The position numbers were made by a program, and so were the translations under genes. A stretch of DNA of 11,980 nt from Armatimonadetes bacterium UBA5352 (GTDB lineage: Bacteria; Armatimonadota; Zipacnadia; Zipacnadales; UBA5352), in NCBI GenBank assembly GCA_002411015.1, contig DHPY01000121.1, positions 2,564 through 14,543 on the forward strand, given 5' to 3'. The stretch's first letter is position 1. Each line of letters starts with the position of its first letter. The notes beneath the pieces are model-generated. The model was not told where the DNA came from and ran no database searches. It saw nothing but the letters and a program-made list of their open reading frames with translations. Of this stretch, positions 1 through 6,934 are shown piece after piece.

Positions 1-390
1 CGCCACGTCTACTCGACCGAGGTCGTCGAGCCGCTGCATGTGCTGGCCCAGGAGAGGGTACTGGGTCTCGGATACACGAACGTCACGCTGCGCAATGCAG
101 AGGGCTATGCCGGCTGGCCGGAGCACGAGCCGTATGACCGCATCCTCGTCAACTGCGCGCCCACCGAGATTCCGCAGGCGCTGCTCGACCAGCTCGCCGA
201 GGGTGGCCTGATGGTCGTCCCTATCACCGAGGAGGAGGGCTGGGCACAGACCCTCTACCTGATCGAGAAGCACGGCGATGAGCTCGTGCGCACCCCGCTG
301 ACCTACGCGATCTTCCCCCCGATGGTTCGAGCCGCGCCCACTGAGAGCGAAAGTGAAGCGGCCGGCGACGGCACGCCGCCAGAAACATAG
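1..390 (+). CDS. pcm: Protein-L-isoaspartate O-methyltransferase, C-terminal part (5' end outside the window)
   Basis: The reading frame is open from base 1 and ends at TAG 388-390, giving the last 129 residues of a protein whose start lies outside the window. PCMT enzymes use S-adenosylmethionine to methylate isoaspartyl residues in damaged cytosolic proteins and so start their repair. Visible family features, in order, are the VYSTEVVEPL segment (acidic residue at the end of the second Rossmann strand, SAM ribose side), the LGYTNVTLRNAEGYAGW segment, PYDRILVNCAP, and the IPQALLDQLAEGGLMVVPI stretch typical of the PCMT core. The tail after residue 110 is acidic and poorly conserved. The SAM-binding glycine loop is missing only because the window begins after it. 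The next gene is a protease on the same strand 168 bases downstream, so this is a protein-repair neighbourhood. Family assignment is firm. Confidence 0.9.
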   Translation, partial: RHVYSTEVVEPLHVLAQERVLGLGYTNVTLRNAEGYAGWPEHEPYDRILVNCAPTEIPQALLDQLAEGGLMVVPITEEEGWAQTLYLIEKHGDELVRTPLTYAIFPPMVRAAPTESESEAAGDGTPPET

Positions 391-410
391 CAAAGGTGAG
401 CCCCTCCGGA

Positions 411-451
411 TGCTATGTTAACAGGGGCAAACGTGCCGCGGAGCTTGCCCC
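411..451 (+). promoter_or_regulatory. Possible extended -10 promoter and stem-loop ahead of the LonB-like gene
   Basis: TG-C-TATGTT at 411-419 fits an extended -10 element, but no good -35 lies 16-18 bases upstream. A perfect 7-base inverted repeat, GGGGCAA (424-430) and TTGCCCC (445-451) with a 14-base loop, follows directly. If the promoter is real the transcript would start at about 426, inside the hairpin. Alternatively the hairpin is a weak end to the pcm transcript, although it lacks a T-tract. The rest of 391-558 holds nothing else I recognise. Confidence 0.25.
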
Positions 452-545
452 GAGGCTTCGCTGCTACGGCTCCCATTGAGGCGTGGCAGGATATGAACCG
501 TGCCGCGGACAACCTTCACAGCGGAAGAGGACGTTTCGTCGCGCG

Positions 546-554
546 AAGGAGAGG
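546..554 (+). promoter_or_regulatory. Ribosome binding site that fixes the LonB-like start at 559
   Basis: AAGGAGAGG lies just upstream of ATG 559. The core AAGGAG (546-551) ends 7 bases before the start. The frame is open back to ATG 415, but that start has no comparable site and would add 48 residues that do not resemble the family N-terminus. Confidence 0.7.
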
Positions 555-558
555 TCCA

Positions 559-3036
559 ATGGCCGCCCGTGAACTGCCTGCAGAGGAATGTCGCTGGCGC
601 TGTGATCCGGCGCAGTTCAGCTTCGAAACAACCGCCAGTCTGCCTGAGACGGTCGCGCCGGTTGGTCAGCCACGGGCGACGCATGCGCTCGAACTCGGCG
701 CCTCCATCGGCAGCAAGGGCTATAATGTCTACGCTCTCGGCCAGGCGGGAACCGGGCGGCGTTCGATCGTGATGGAGACGCTCCGGCGCCACGCGCAGCA
801 GATGCCGCAGCCAAATGATTGGTGCTACGTCCACAACTTCGAGGAGCCCCGGCGTCCTCGTGCGATCGAGCTGCCTCCCGGCACCGCGCACACCTTCCGC
901 GAGGACATGGAGGAGCTGGTTGAGGACGTTGACCGCGAGGTCACCCGCGCCTTCGAGAGTGACGAGTACCAGCAGCGGCGCGAGGACGTCCTCAGCGAGT
1001 ACCGGCAGGGCCGCGCGGAGGCTCTGCAGGCGCTGGAGCGCGAGGTGCAGGAGAAGGGTCTGGCGATCGGACGCGGACCGACGGGGCTGATCATCGCGCC
1101 CGCTGCCGCTGATGGCGAGGTCCTCAGCCCGCAGGAGTATCAGGCGCTTCCCCAGGAGGAGCGCGAGCGGATCGAGGTCCGGCGGCGCGAGATGCAGGAG
1201 AAGCTCGAGGACGAGCTTCGCCGAGGGCAGAAGCTGGAGAAGGAAGCGCGGCGGATGGTCGCAGACCTCGACCGTGAGGTCGCGGAGTTCGCGATTGGCT
1301 CTCTGTTCGATGAACTCAAGGAGAGGTATGCCCAACTCGAGCAGATCATCGAGCATATTGACCATGTGAGAGCGGACATCATTGACAACGTGAACCTCTT
1401 CCGCATGGACCACGCTCAGATGCAGGAGCAGATGCAGATGCTCGGCCCGGCGGCCTCGCGGATGCCTCTGCCGGGCATGGCCGGACCGTCCGAGGGAGTG
1501 CCTCCCGGTCCCTACAGCCGCTACGCGGTGAACGTGCTGATCACCCACGCCGACGGCGATGGCGCACCGGTGGTCTTCGAGACGAAGCCGACGATCGAGA
1601 ACCTCACCGGTGACATCGAGCACCTCTCGTACATGGGCGCTCTGCTCACAGATTTCACAATGATCAAAGATGGCGCACTCCATCGCGCCAACGGCGGCTA
1701 CCTTGTGCTTGAAGCGCTCACGCTGCTCACGCGCCCGTTCGCCTGGGAGGCCCTCAAGCGCGCCCTGAAGGAGGCCGAGATCCGCCCCGAATCGGTCCGC
1801 GAGCAGCTTCGCATCGTCTCGACCGTCTCACTCGAGCCAGAGCCGATCCCGCTCAACGTGAAGGTCGTGCTGATCGGCACTCCGATGCTGTATTATCTGC
1901 TGCACTCGGCGGACGAGGAATTCCAGAAGCTGTTCAAGATCAAGGCCGACTTCGATCTCCAGATGGACCGCGATGAGCAGGCGGTGCAGAGCTATGCCCA
2001 CTTCGTCGCCGCCATCTGCCACCAGGAGAGTCTGCCCCACTTCGCTCCCGAGGCGGTTGCGCTGGTCGCCGAGCAGGGGGTGCGGATCTCAGGCGATCGA
2101 GAGAAGCTGACAGTGCGCTTCATGGAGATCGCGGATCTCGTGCGCGAGGCAGCCTACTGGTGCCGGAGCGTTGGCGAAGAGGTCGTGCGGGCCGAGCATG
2201 TGCGCCGCGCGGTGGATGACGCCATCTGGCGCTCGAACCGCATCGAGGAGCGCATGCAGGAGATGATCGAGCAGGGCACGGTGATGGTGGACGTCGCGGG
2301 CGAGCGCGTCGGGCAGGCGAACGGGCTGTCGGTGCTGTCGCTCGGCGACTATGCATTCGGCAAGCCCACTCGCATCACCGCCCGCAGCTTCCTCGGAAAG
2401 CCCGGCGTGATCGCCATCGACCGCGAGGTTGAGATGGCCGGGCCGATCCACAACAAGGGCACGCTGATCCTCGGCGGCTACCTGGGCGAGCGGTTCGCGC
2501 AGCGGCAGCCCATCAGCGCGACCGCGACCATCGCATTCGAGCAGACCTACGAGGGCGTCGAGGGCGACAGCGCATCGGCGGTCGAGCTGTACGTGCTGCT
2601 TTCGTCGCTCGGGCGCGTGCCTCTGCGACAGGGTCTGGCGGTCACCGGATCGATCAATCAGCATGGAGAGGTCCAGGCGATCGGCGGCGTGAATGAGAAG
2701 ATCGAGGGCTTCTTCCACACCTGTCGGCTCGTCGGGCTGACGGGCAGCCAGGGCGTCGTCATACCTCAGGCCAACATCCGCCACCTGATGCTGCGACCGC
2801 AGGTGCTTGAGGCGATTGAGGCGGGGCAGTTCCACATCCACGCGGTCTCGACGATAGCGGAGGGAGTCGAGCTGCTCACGGGGCAGCCGCTTGGTGAGCC
2901 CGACGAGGACGGCAACTGGCCCGAGGGGAGCGTCGGCGCCGCTGTGCAGGCGAGGCTGTCTGAGTTCGCACAGCGACACAAGGAGTTCGCTGAGTCAGAG
3001 AGCAAGCCGGGCGCAGGTGACAACGGCTCCACTTGA
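559..3036 (+). CDS. LonB-like ATP-dependent serine protease (AAA_32 / Lon C-terminal S16 family)
   Basis: A predicted cytosolic AAA+ protease of 825 residues that unfolds and degrades proteins. The N-terminus (ECRWRCDPAQFSFETTASLP) matches the conserved opening of the AAA_32/Lon-like family. A Walker-A-like loop GQAGTGRRS lies at residues 61-69, with Arg where classical P-loops have Lys. A long charged, coiled-coil-like insertion covers about residues 115-280. HRANGGYLVLE (375-385) is the Walker B region. The S16 protease domain covers about 575-775, with the Ser-Lys dyad Ser671 (EGDSAS) and Lys714 (GGVNEK) 43 residues apart, the spacing reported for LonB. Length is normal for the family, and ATG 559 is chosen from its ribosome binding site. 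It sits between pcm and groESL, which suits a role in protein quality control. It is not the canonical LonA: there is no N-terminal LAN domain. ATPase activity is inferred from the family. Confidence 0.9.
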   Translation: MAARELPAEECRWRCDPAQFSFETTASLPETVAPVGQPRATHALELGASIGSKGYNVYALGQAGTGRRSIVMETLRRHAQQMPQPNDWCYVHNFEEPRRPRAIELPPGTAHTFREDMEELVEDVDREVTRAFESDEYQQRREDVLSEYRQGRAEALQALEREVQEKGLAIGRGPTGLIIAPAAADGEVLSPQEYQALPQEERERIEVRRREMQEKLEDELRRGQKLEKEARRMVADLDREVAEFAIGSLFDELKERYAQLEQIIEHIDHVRADIIDNVNLFRMDHAQMQEQMQMLGPAASRMPLPGMAGPSEGVPPGPYSRYAVNVLITHADGDGAPVVFETKPTIENLTGDIEHLSYMGALLTDFTMIKDGALHRANGGYLVLEALTLLTRPFAWEALKRALKEAEIRPESVREQLRIVSTVSLEPEPIPLNVKVVLIGTPMLYYLLHSADEEFQKLFKIKADFDLQMDRDEQAVQSYAHFVAAICHQESLPHFAPEAVALVAEQGVRISGDREKLTVRFMEIADLVREAAYWCRSVGEEVVRAEHVRRAVDDAIWRSNRIEERMQEMIEQGTVMVDVAGERVGQANGLSVLSLGDYAFGKPTRITARSFLGKPGVIAIDREVEMAGPIHNKGTLILGGYLGERFAQRQPISATATIAFEQTYEGVEGDSASAVELYVLLSSLGRVPLRQGLAVTGSINQHGEVQAIGGVNEKIEGFFHTCRLVGLTGSQGVVIPQANIRHLMLRPQVLEAIEAGQFHIHAVSTIAEGVELLTGQPLGEPDEDGNWPEGSVGAAVQARLSEFAQRHKEFAESESKPGAGDNGST

Positions 3037-3066
3037 GCGGCGGAGCGCTACTTCCGGGGGGGGGTG

Positions 3067-3120
3067 AAACAGAAAAGGGCCAGCGGTCGGTCCCGGGGGG
3101 GGAGGACTCTCCGCTGGCCC
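3067..3120 (-). terminator. Strong hairpin with a T-tract on the minus strand
   Basis: A perfect 10-base inverted repeat, GGGCCAGCGG (3077-3086) and CCGCTGGCCC (3111-3120), encloses a 24-base G-rich loop. Read on the minus strand it is followed by TTTTCTGTTT (3076-3067), the layout of a Rho-independent terminator. Read on the plus strand the downstream bases are GTGCCTCGC with no T-tract, so it is a weak terminator for the protease gene. No minus-strand gene is present upstream of it. Homopolymers of ten G (3055-3064) and eight G (3095-3102) flank and fill it. Confidence 0.45.
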
Positions 3121-3174
3121 GTGCCTCGCACAGCAGAGCCGCGCGAGGAAAACCTTGTCTGCACGGCTACTATA
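3067..3174 (-). ncRNA. Candidate small RNA on the minus strand between the protease gene and groES
   Basis: A TATAGT -10-like hexamer reads on the minus strand at 3174-3169, and a hairpin with a T-tract ends about 100 bases further on. Between them the sequence can fold into a second stem, 3124-3129 with 3143-3148 (6 pairs, 13-base loop), and a partly overlapping outer stem, 3119-3124 with 3161-3166. Against it, the -35 is poor (TTCTTC at 17 bases), the predicted start near 3162 would cut into the outer stem, and I see no SRP, 6S, tmRNA or tRNA signature. The stems would also form in a plus-strand transcript. Treat this as a hypothesis. Confidence 0.22.
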
Positions 3175-3318
3175 CCACATTCCCCAAAGTTGAAGAAGTC
3201 TTAAGTGAAAAAAACCGCTGAGAAACCTGATCGCGCCGTCTCCGAGAGCGCGTCACTCCGCTGATTGTTCTGCTTCTCGGGGCAGGGCAGATTCGCCGGG
3301 ATTTCCGGGGCTGTCCTC

Positions 3319-3347
3319 TTGACATGGCAGGAGGAGCGTGCCATAAT
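3319..3347 (+). promoter_or_regulatory. Sigma70/SigA-type promoter of the groESL operon
   Basis: A perfect -35 TTGACA (3319-3324) is separated by 17 bases from CATAAT (3342-3347), one mismatch from the consensus -10. The predicted start is about 3354, at the left edge of the CIRCE operator. This is the strongest promoter in the window, as expected for an abundant chaperonin. Confidence 0.88.
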
Positions 3348-3355
3348 AGCGGACG

Positions 3356-3382
3356 TTAGCACTCTCGCCGTCTGAGTGCTAA
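3356..3382 (+). promoter_or_regulatory. CIRCE operator (HrcA binding site)
   Basis: TTAGCACTC (3356-3364), a 9-base spacer and GAGTGCTAA (3374-3382) match the CIRCE consensus exactly in both arms and spacer length. It lies 8 bases after the -10, so bound HrcA would block initiation. It is also transcribed into the leader, which runs roughly 120 bases to groES. HrcA control is established for CIRCE elements. The hrcA gene itself is not in this window. Confidence 0.97.
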
Positions 3383-3474
3383 CCGGGAACGAAACCCCCG
3401 ACGAGCGCCAGCACGGCGCCATGCGGCGAATTCCACAGTCGTACACCAATACGTTCAGAAGGTGGTGCGTACCA

Positions 3475-3759
3475 ATGCTACAGCCTCTTGGAGCACGGGT
3501 GCTGGTCAAGCGCCTTGAGGCCGAGGAAAAGAGCGCCGGTGGAATCATCCTGCCGGAGGCCGCGCAGGAGCGGCCGCGCGAGGGCAAGGTCGTCGCGGTC
3601 GGGCCGGGCAGACTCGATGAGAACGGCGAGCGGATCGCGGTGAGTGTCAAAGTTGACGATGTCGTCATCTACTCCTCGTACGGTGGCACCGAGATCAAGA
3701 TGGGCGGCGAGGAGTACCTGATCATCGACGAGGACGATATTCTCGCCGTGCGTGAGTAG
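3475..3759 (+). CDS. groES: Co-chaperonin GroES (Hsp10)
   Basis: A 94-residue protein, the usual GroES length. It forms the heptameric lid that caps GroEL during ATP-driven folding in the cytosol. The N-terminus LQPLGARVLVKRLEAEEKSA, the mobile loop with the hydrophobic GroEL-contact segment GGIILPEAA, the roof region and the closing strand EYLIIDEDDILAV are all present. The frame is open further upstream, but ATG 3475 is chosen because AAGGTGGT (3459-3466) lies 8 bases ahead and because the homology starts there. It is the first gene of the groE operon, downstream of the CIRCE operator, and groEL follows after 39 bases. Heat-inducible expression through HrcA is inferred from the operator. 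Confidence 0.97.
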   Translation: MLQPLGARVLVKRLEAEEKSAGGIILPEAAQERPREGKVVAVGPGRLDENGERIAVSVKVDDVVIYSSYGGTEIKMGGEEYLIIDEDDILAVRE

Positions 3760-3798
3760 CACCGCATCCTGATAGCAACCCCTGAGGAGGGATAGACA

Positions 3799-5424
3799 AT
3801 GGCGAAGAAGCTTGCCTTTGACGAGGAAGCGCGACGTGCCCTTGAGCGCGGCGTCAACAAAGTCGCCGACGCTGTCAAGGTCACGCTGGGCCCCAAGGGC
3901 CGCAATGTTGTGCTCGAGAAGAAGTGGGGCGCCCCCACCATCACCAAGGACGGCGTCACCGTCAGCAAGGAAGTTGAGCTCGAGGATCAGTATGAGAACA
4001 TGGGCGCGCAGCTGTGCAAGGAAGTCGCCGCCAAGACCAACGATGACACCGGCGACGGCACAACGACCGCCACTGTCCTCGCCCAGGCGATCGTCCGCGC
4101 AGGTCTGAAGAATGTCGCTGCCGGCGCCAACCCGATGCTGCTGAAGAAGGGCATCGAGGAGGCAGTCAAGGATGTTGTCGCGGCGATCCACGCACACGCC
4201 ATCCCCGTTGAGGGCCGCGACGAGATCGCTCACGTAGCCGGAATCGCGGGCAACGACCCGGAGATCGGCGAGATCATCGCCGACGCCATGGACAAGGTCG
4301 GCAAGGACGGCGTCATCACGGTCGAGGAGTCCAAGGTCGGCACGACCGAGGTCGAGGTCGTCGAGGGTATGCAGTTCGATAAGGGCTACATCTCCCCGTA
4401 CTTCGGCACCGAGAACGGCGAGGCCATCCTGGAGAACGCCTACATCCTTCTCTACGAGGAGAAGATCTCGGCCGCGGCCGATATCGTCCCCGTGATGGAG
4501 AAGGTGGCGACCGCCAACCGGCCGCTGCTCGTCGTGGCGGAGAACGTAGAGGCCGAGGCGCTGGCGACGCTCGTCGTCAACAACATGCGCGGCACCGTCC
4601 GCTGCTGCGCCGTCAAGGCCCCCGGCTTCGGCGACCGCCGCAAGCGCAACCTCGAGGACCTCGCGATCCTCACCGGCGGTAAGTTCATCTCCGAGGACCT
4701 CGGCATCAAGCTCGACAGCGTACAGCTTGAGGACCTCGGCCGCGCCGAGCGGATCATCGTTACGAAGGATGATACGACGATCATCAGCGGCGCAGGCACG
4801 CAGGAAGAGATCGACTCGCGCGTGGCTGAGATCCGCCGTGAAATCTCGACGACCGACTCCGACTACGATCGTGAGAAGCTCGAGGAGCGCCTGGCCAAGC
4901 TCGCCGGCGGTGTCGCCGTCATCAAGGTCGGCGCAGCCACCGAGACCGAGCTTAAGGAGCTGCAGCACCGCTTCGAGGATGCGCTCTCGTCGGCCCGCTC
5001 GGCGATCGAGGAGGGCGTTGTGCCGGGCGGCGGCGTTATGCTCGCCCGTGCCAGCCAGATGCTCGACAAGGCCCGCGATCGCGTCCGTGGCGACGCGAAG
5101 ATCGGCGTTGAGATCGTTCAGCGCGCCATCACCGAGCCTCTGCGCCAGATCGCGGCGAACGCCGGCTACGAGGGCTCCGTCGTCCTTGACAAGGTCCTCA
5201 CCAGCGATGACTTCGGCTTTGGCTTCAACGCATACACCGAGGAATTCGAGAACATGCTTGCGGCTGGCGTCAGTGACCCGGCGAAGGTTGTCCGGGCCGA
5301 GATCGAGAACGCGTCCTCCATTGGCGCGCTGCTGCTCACGACTGAGGCGCTGATCGCTGAGATCCCGGTTCCCGAGCCGCCAATGCCCCCGGGCGGGGGC
5401 ATGGGCGACATGGGCATGATGTAG
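3799..5424 (+). CDS. groEL: Chaperonin GroEL (Hsp60)
   Basis: A 541-residue chaperonin of normal length that assembles into the double heptameric ring in which non-native proteins fold. ATG 3799 is preceded by AGGAGGG (3785-3791). Recognisable parts are the N-terminal nucleotide-site segment TLGPKGRNVVLEKKWGAP, TKDGVTVSKE, the GDGTTTATVLAQ motif (residues 85-96, Asp86 matching the E. coli metal/ATP residue Asp87), KAPGFGDRRK in the apical-intermediate region, KLAGGVAVIKVG, and EDALSSARSAIEEGVVPGGG with the Asp matching the catalytic Asp398. The C-terminus is a glycine-methionine tail ending GDMGMM, which lines the cavity floor. It is co-transcribed with groES under CIRCE control. No unusual residue is seen. 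Confidence 0.99.
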   Translation: MAKKLAFDEEARRALERGVNKVADAVKVTLGPKGRNVVLEKKWGAPTITKDGVTVSKEVELEDQYENMGAQLCKEVAAKTNDDTGDGTTTATVLAQAIVRAGLKNVAAGANPMLLKKGIEEAVKDVVAAIHAHAIPVEGRDEIAHVAGIAGNDPEIGEIIADAMDKVGKDGVITVEESKVGTTEVEVVEGMQFDKGYISPYFGTENGEAILENAYILLYEEKISAAADIVPVMEKVATANRPLLVVAENVEAEALATLVVNNMRGTVRCCAVKAPGFGDRRKRNLEDLAILTGGKFISEDLGIKLDSVQLEDLGRAERIIVTKDDTTIISGAGTQEEIDSRVAEIRREISTTDSDYDREKLEERLAKLAGGVAVIKVGAATETELKELQHRFEDALSSARSAIEEGVVPGGGVMLARASQMLDKARDRVRGDAKIGVEIVQRAITEPLRQIAANAGYEGSVVLDKVLTSDDFGFGFNAYTEEFENMLAAGVSDPAKVVRAEIENASSIGALLLTTEALIAEIPVPEPPMPPGGGMGDMGMM

Positions 5425-5447
5425 TTCCTGCAGCGCAATGCAACAGC

Positions 5448-5482
5448 GGCGGGCGGTCCTGTAGTAGGCCGCCCGCCTTCGT
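5448..5482 (+). terminator. Probable Rho-independent terminator of groESL
   Basis: GGCGGGCGG (5448-5456) and CCGCCCGCC (5469-5477) form a perfect 9-pair stem 24 bases after the groEL stop, and CCT/AGG can extend pairing inside the loop. The following TTCGTGT is a weak T-tract, so termination may be partial. Confidence 0.7.
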
Positions 5483-5520
5483 GTACGGGTAGCGCAGCAC
5501 GATTCCCCCCTCACCCGGCC

Positions 5521-5549
5521 TTGCCGCCCTGTAACATCTCTGGTATCAT
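5521..5549 (+). promoter_or_regulatory. Probable promoter of the phosphodiesterase gene
   Basis: TTGCCG (5521-5526), a 17-base spacer and TATCAT (5544-5549) form a reasonable SigA-type promoter, with transcription predicted from about 5556 and a leader of about 60 bases. It lies after the groEL terminator, so the downstream gene is probably a separate transcription unit. Confidence 0.5.
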
Positions 5550-5618
5550 CACCGAAGGTCTGACCGTCGGACGACTGCCACCGGAGCGCCTTGCGGCGTT
5601 CGTTGAGGAGTGTCGTGA

Positions 5619-6677
5619 ATGAGGATGTACTTCCTGGGGCTGGATGGCGCATCCGCCCAGATCATGTTCGAGTTCGACCTGCCGAACATCAAGCGCCTGT
5701 TGGGGAGCTGCCACTACCAGACGTGCATGGCCGAAGAGCAATACCCTTACACCGGTCCGTCATGGACGAGCATCTACACGGGGATGAGCGCCGAGGAACA
5801 CGGGGTCACCGACCTGTGGGGGCGCAATGTCGAGGGCTCGGAAAGCTATGACACGCTCCGCGACCCGGTGATCTGGGAGATGCTCGGTGAGGCAGGCATG
5901 ACCACGGGCGTGGTGCATATGCCGATGACCACCTGTAGCCGCCATGTCAACGGCTACATCATCTCCGGCTTCCCGAACGAACTCGATCACGCGGGCAGCG
6001 CCGCAGAGTTGATGCCGATGTTGCAGGCGCGTGACATCTCGGACCTGATCCGCCTCACTCCGCGCGACCGCATCCTCGACAACACGTGGTATCGAAAGTA
6101 CAGTCTCGACCAGAGCATTGACATCATGAAGGAAATGGTTCGCCGCAAGGCTGAGGCGGTCCGCATCCTCGTCCGCACTCACCCGGTGGACTGCCTCTTC
6201 GTCCAGTACTCGATGCTTGACCGCATCGGCCACCTGCTGAACCAATACCTCCGCCTGCGGGATGGCGCGGATTGGACCTACGAGCCGCTGCTGGAGCTCT
6301 ACGCGTGGCTCGACGGCATGCTGGGTGATCTGCTGGATGTCGGCGAGGACTACGAGCTACTCGTCATCACCTCCGACCACGGCTGGCCGGCCGAGGCGAC
6401 GCAGCCGTACACCCATGACGGGAAGGTTTTCGGCGCGTGGCACAGCCATGACGGAGTGCTGGTGACGCGCGACCTCACCTCGGCGGGCCGCGTTCACGTA
6501 GGCCGCGGCAGGGAGTGCTATAATCGCGACGTCTGTCCGATCGTGCTGCACCTGCTGGGGCTGGAGTACGAAGGCCTGAGGACGAACACCAATCCGCAGC
6601 CACGCGAGCGCGCACGTGCGACCGTAGACGCGGATCAGACGGTTGAGGACCGGCTGCGGGCGCTGGGGTATATATAG
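5619..6677 (+). CDS. Alkaline-phosphatase-superfamily phosphodiesterase / nucleotide pyrophosphatase-like protein
   Basis: A 352-residue two-metal hydrolase of the type I phosphodiesterase/nucleotide pyrophosphatase branch (Pfam Phosphodiest). The metal site can be read directly: Asp9 (GLDGAS), Thr45 as probable nucleophile (YTGPSWTSIYTG), Asp201 and His205 (MLDRIGHLL), Asp253 and His254 (TSDHGW) and His275 (WHSHDGV). The ending VEDRLRALGYI is a common C-terminus in bacterial members. There is no signal peptide or membrane segment, so a cytosolic enzyme is expected. ATG 5619 follows GAGGAG (5605-5610) by 8 bases, and ATG 5625 is a possible alternative. The substrate cannot be told from sequence; nucleotide sugars, phosphonates and phospholipid head groups are all hydrolysed by relatives. 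It stands alone between groEL and a gene-free stretch, with its own promoter. Confidence 0.85.
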   Translation: MRMYFLGLDGASAQIMFEFDLPNIKRLLGSCHYQTCMAEEQYPYTGPSWTSIYTGMSAEEHGVTDLWGRNVEGSESYDTLRDPVIWEMLGEAGMTTGVVHMPMTTCSRHVNGYIISGFPNELDHAGSAAELMPMLQARDISDLIRLTPRDRILDNTWYRKYSLDQSIDIMKEMVRRKAEAVRILVRTHPVDCLFVQYSMLDRIGHLLNQYLRLRDGADWTYEPLLELYAWLDGMLGDLLDVGEDYELLVITSDHGWPAEATQPYTHDGKVFGAWHSHDGVLVTRDLTSAGRVHVGRGRECYNRDVCPIVLHLLGLEYEGLRTNTNPQPRERARATVDADQTVEDRLRALGYI

Positions 6678-6680
6678 ACC

Positions 6681-6724
6681 CCTCCCCCCTCGATCCCCCC
6701 TCGCCGCTCCGGCCAGGGGGGAGG
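6681..6724. repeat. C-rich inverted repeat after the phosphodiesterase gene
   Basis: CCTCCCCCCT (6681-6690) and AGGGGGGAGG (6715-6724) are perfect complements around a 24-base loop, starting 4 bases after the stop codon. The same arm type recurs at 11941-11974 after another plus-strand gene. It may act as a transcript-end stabiliser or terminator, or be a dispersed repeat. The C-rich phrase CCCCTCACCCCGGCC follows at about 6740 and nearly recurs at about 5506. Confidence 0.65.
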
Positions 6725-6814
6725 AACGGCAACGGCGGGCCCCTCACCCCGGCCCCCCTGTCGCTCGGATCACAACGGCCTGGCAGTCGTCGGCCCAGTC
6801 ACGGCGGCAGCAAT

Positions 6815-6833
6815 CCCTCGCGGGGCGCGAGGG
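6815..6833. repeat. Tight hairpin, 8-base stem and 3-base loop
   Basis: CCCTCGCG (6815-6822), GGG, CGCGAGGG (6826-6833): a perfect stem in the gene-free stretch 6725-6934. No T-tract follows on either strand, so it is not a classical terminator. It could be part of a REP-like element with the hairpin at 6877. Confidence 0.5.
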
Positions 6834-6876
6834 CCACAACAGCCACGATTGGCAGCAGCAACTGACGACGGAGAAT

Positions 6877-6896
6877 CGCAGGCAGGAGTGCCTGCG
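6877..6896. repeat. Tight hairpin, 8-base stem and 4-base loop
   Basis: CGCAGGCA (6877-6884), GGAG, TGCCTGCG (6889-6896): a perfect stem, 38 bases beyond the stop of the minus-strand MttB remnant. No T-tract follows. It resembles the short 'caggca...tgcctg' dispersed repeats seen in some bacterial genomes, which is an impression only. Confidence 0.5.
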
Positions 6897-6934
6897 CCAC
6901 GAACGGCGGGGATGGCGCGACGGGCGGCGCGTCC

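Noticed and set aside
415..558. N-terminal extension of the LonB-like protease from ATG 415
   Set aside because: No Shine-Dalgarno before 415, and the 48 added residues do not resemble the family, whereas ATG 559 has both a good site and the conserved start of homology.
721..726. TATAAT inside the LonB-like gene
   Set aside because: It encodes the conserved Tyr-Asn before the P-loop, has no -35 partner and no downstream start.
3055..3102. G-quadruplex from the G10 and G8 runs
   Set aside because: Only two long runs and a few short ones with long linkers; the 10-pair hairpin across the same bases is a more stable explanation.
3478..5652. A 724-codon open frame antisense to groES-groEL
   Set aside because: Its protein is low-complexity, rich in Leu, Asp and Arg, and unlike any family. 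It mirrors the strong codon bias of groEL on the other strand.
6516..6524. Perfect extended -10 (TGCTATAAT) inside the phosphodiesterase gene
   Set aside because: The bases encode Cys-Tyr-Asn in frame, no -35 lies at a suitable distance, and no gene begins just downstream on that strand.
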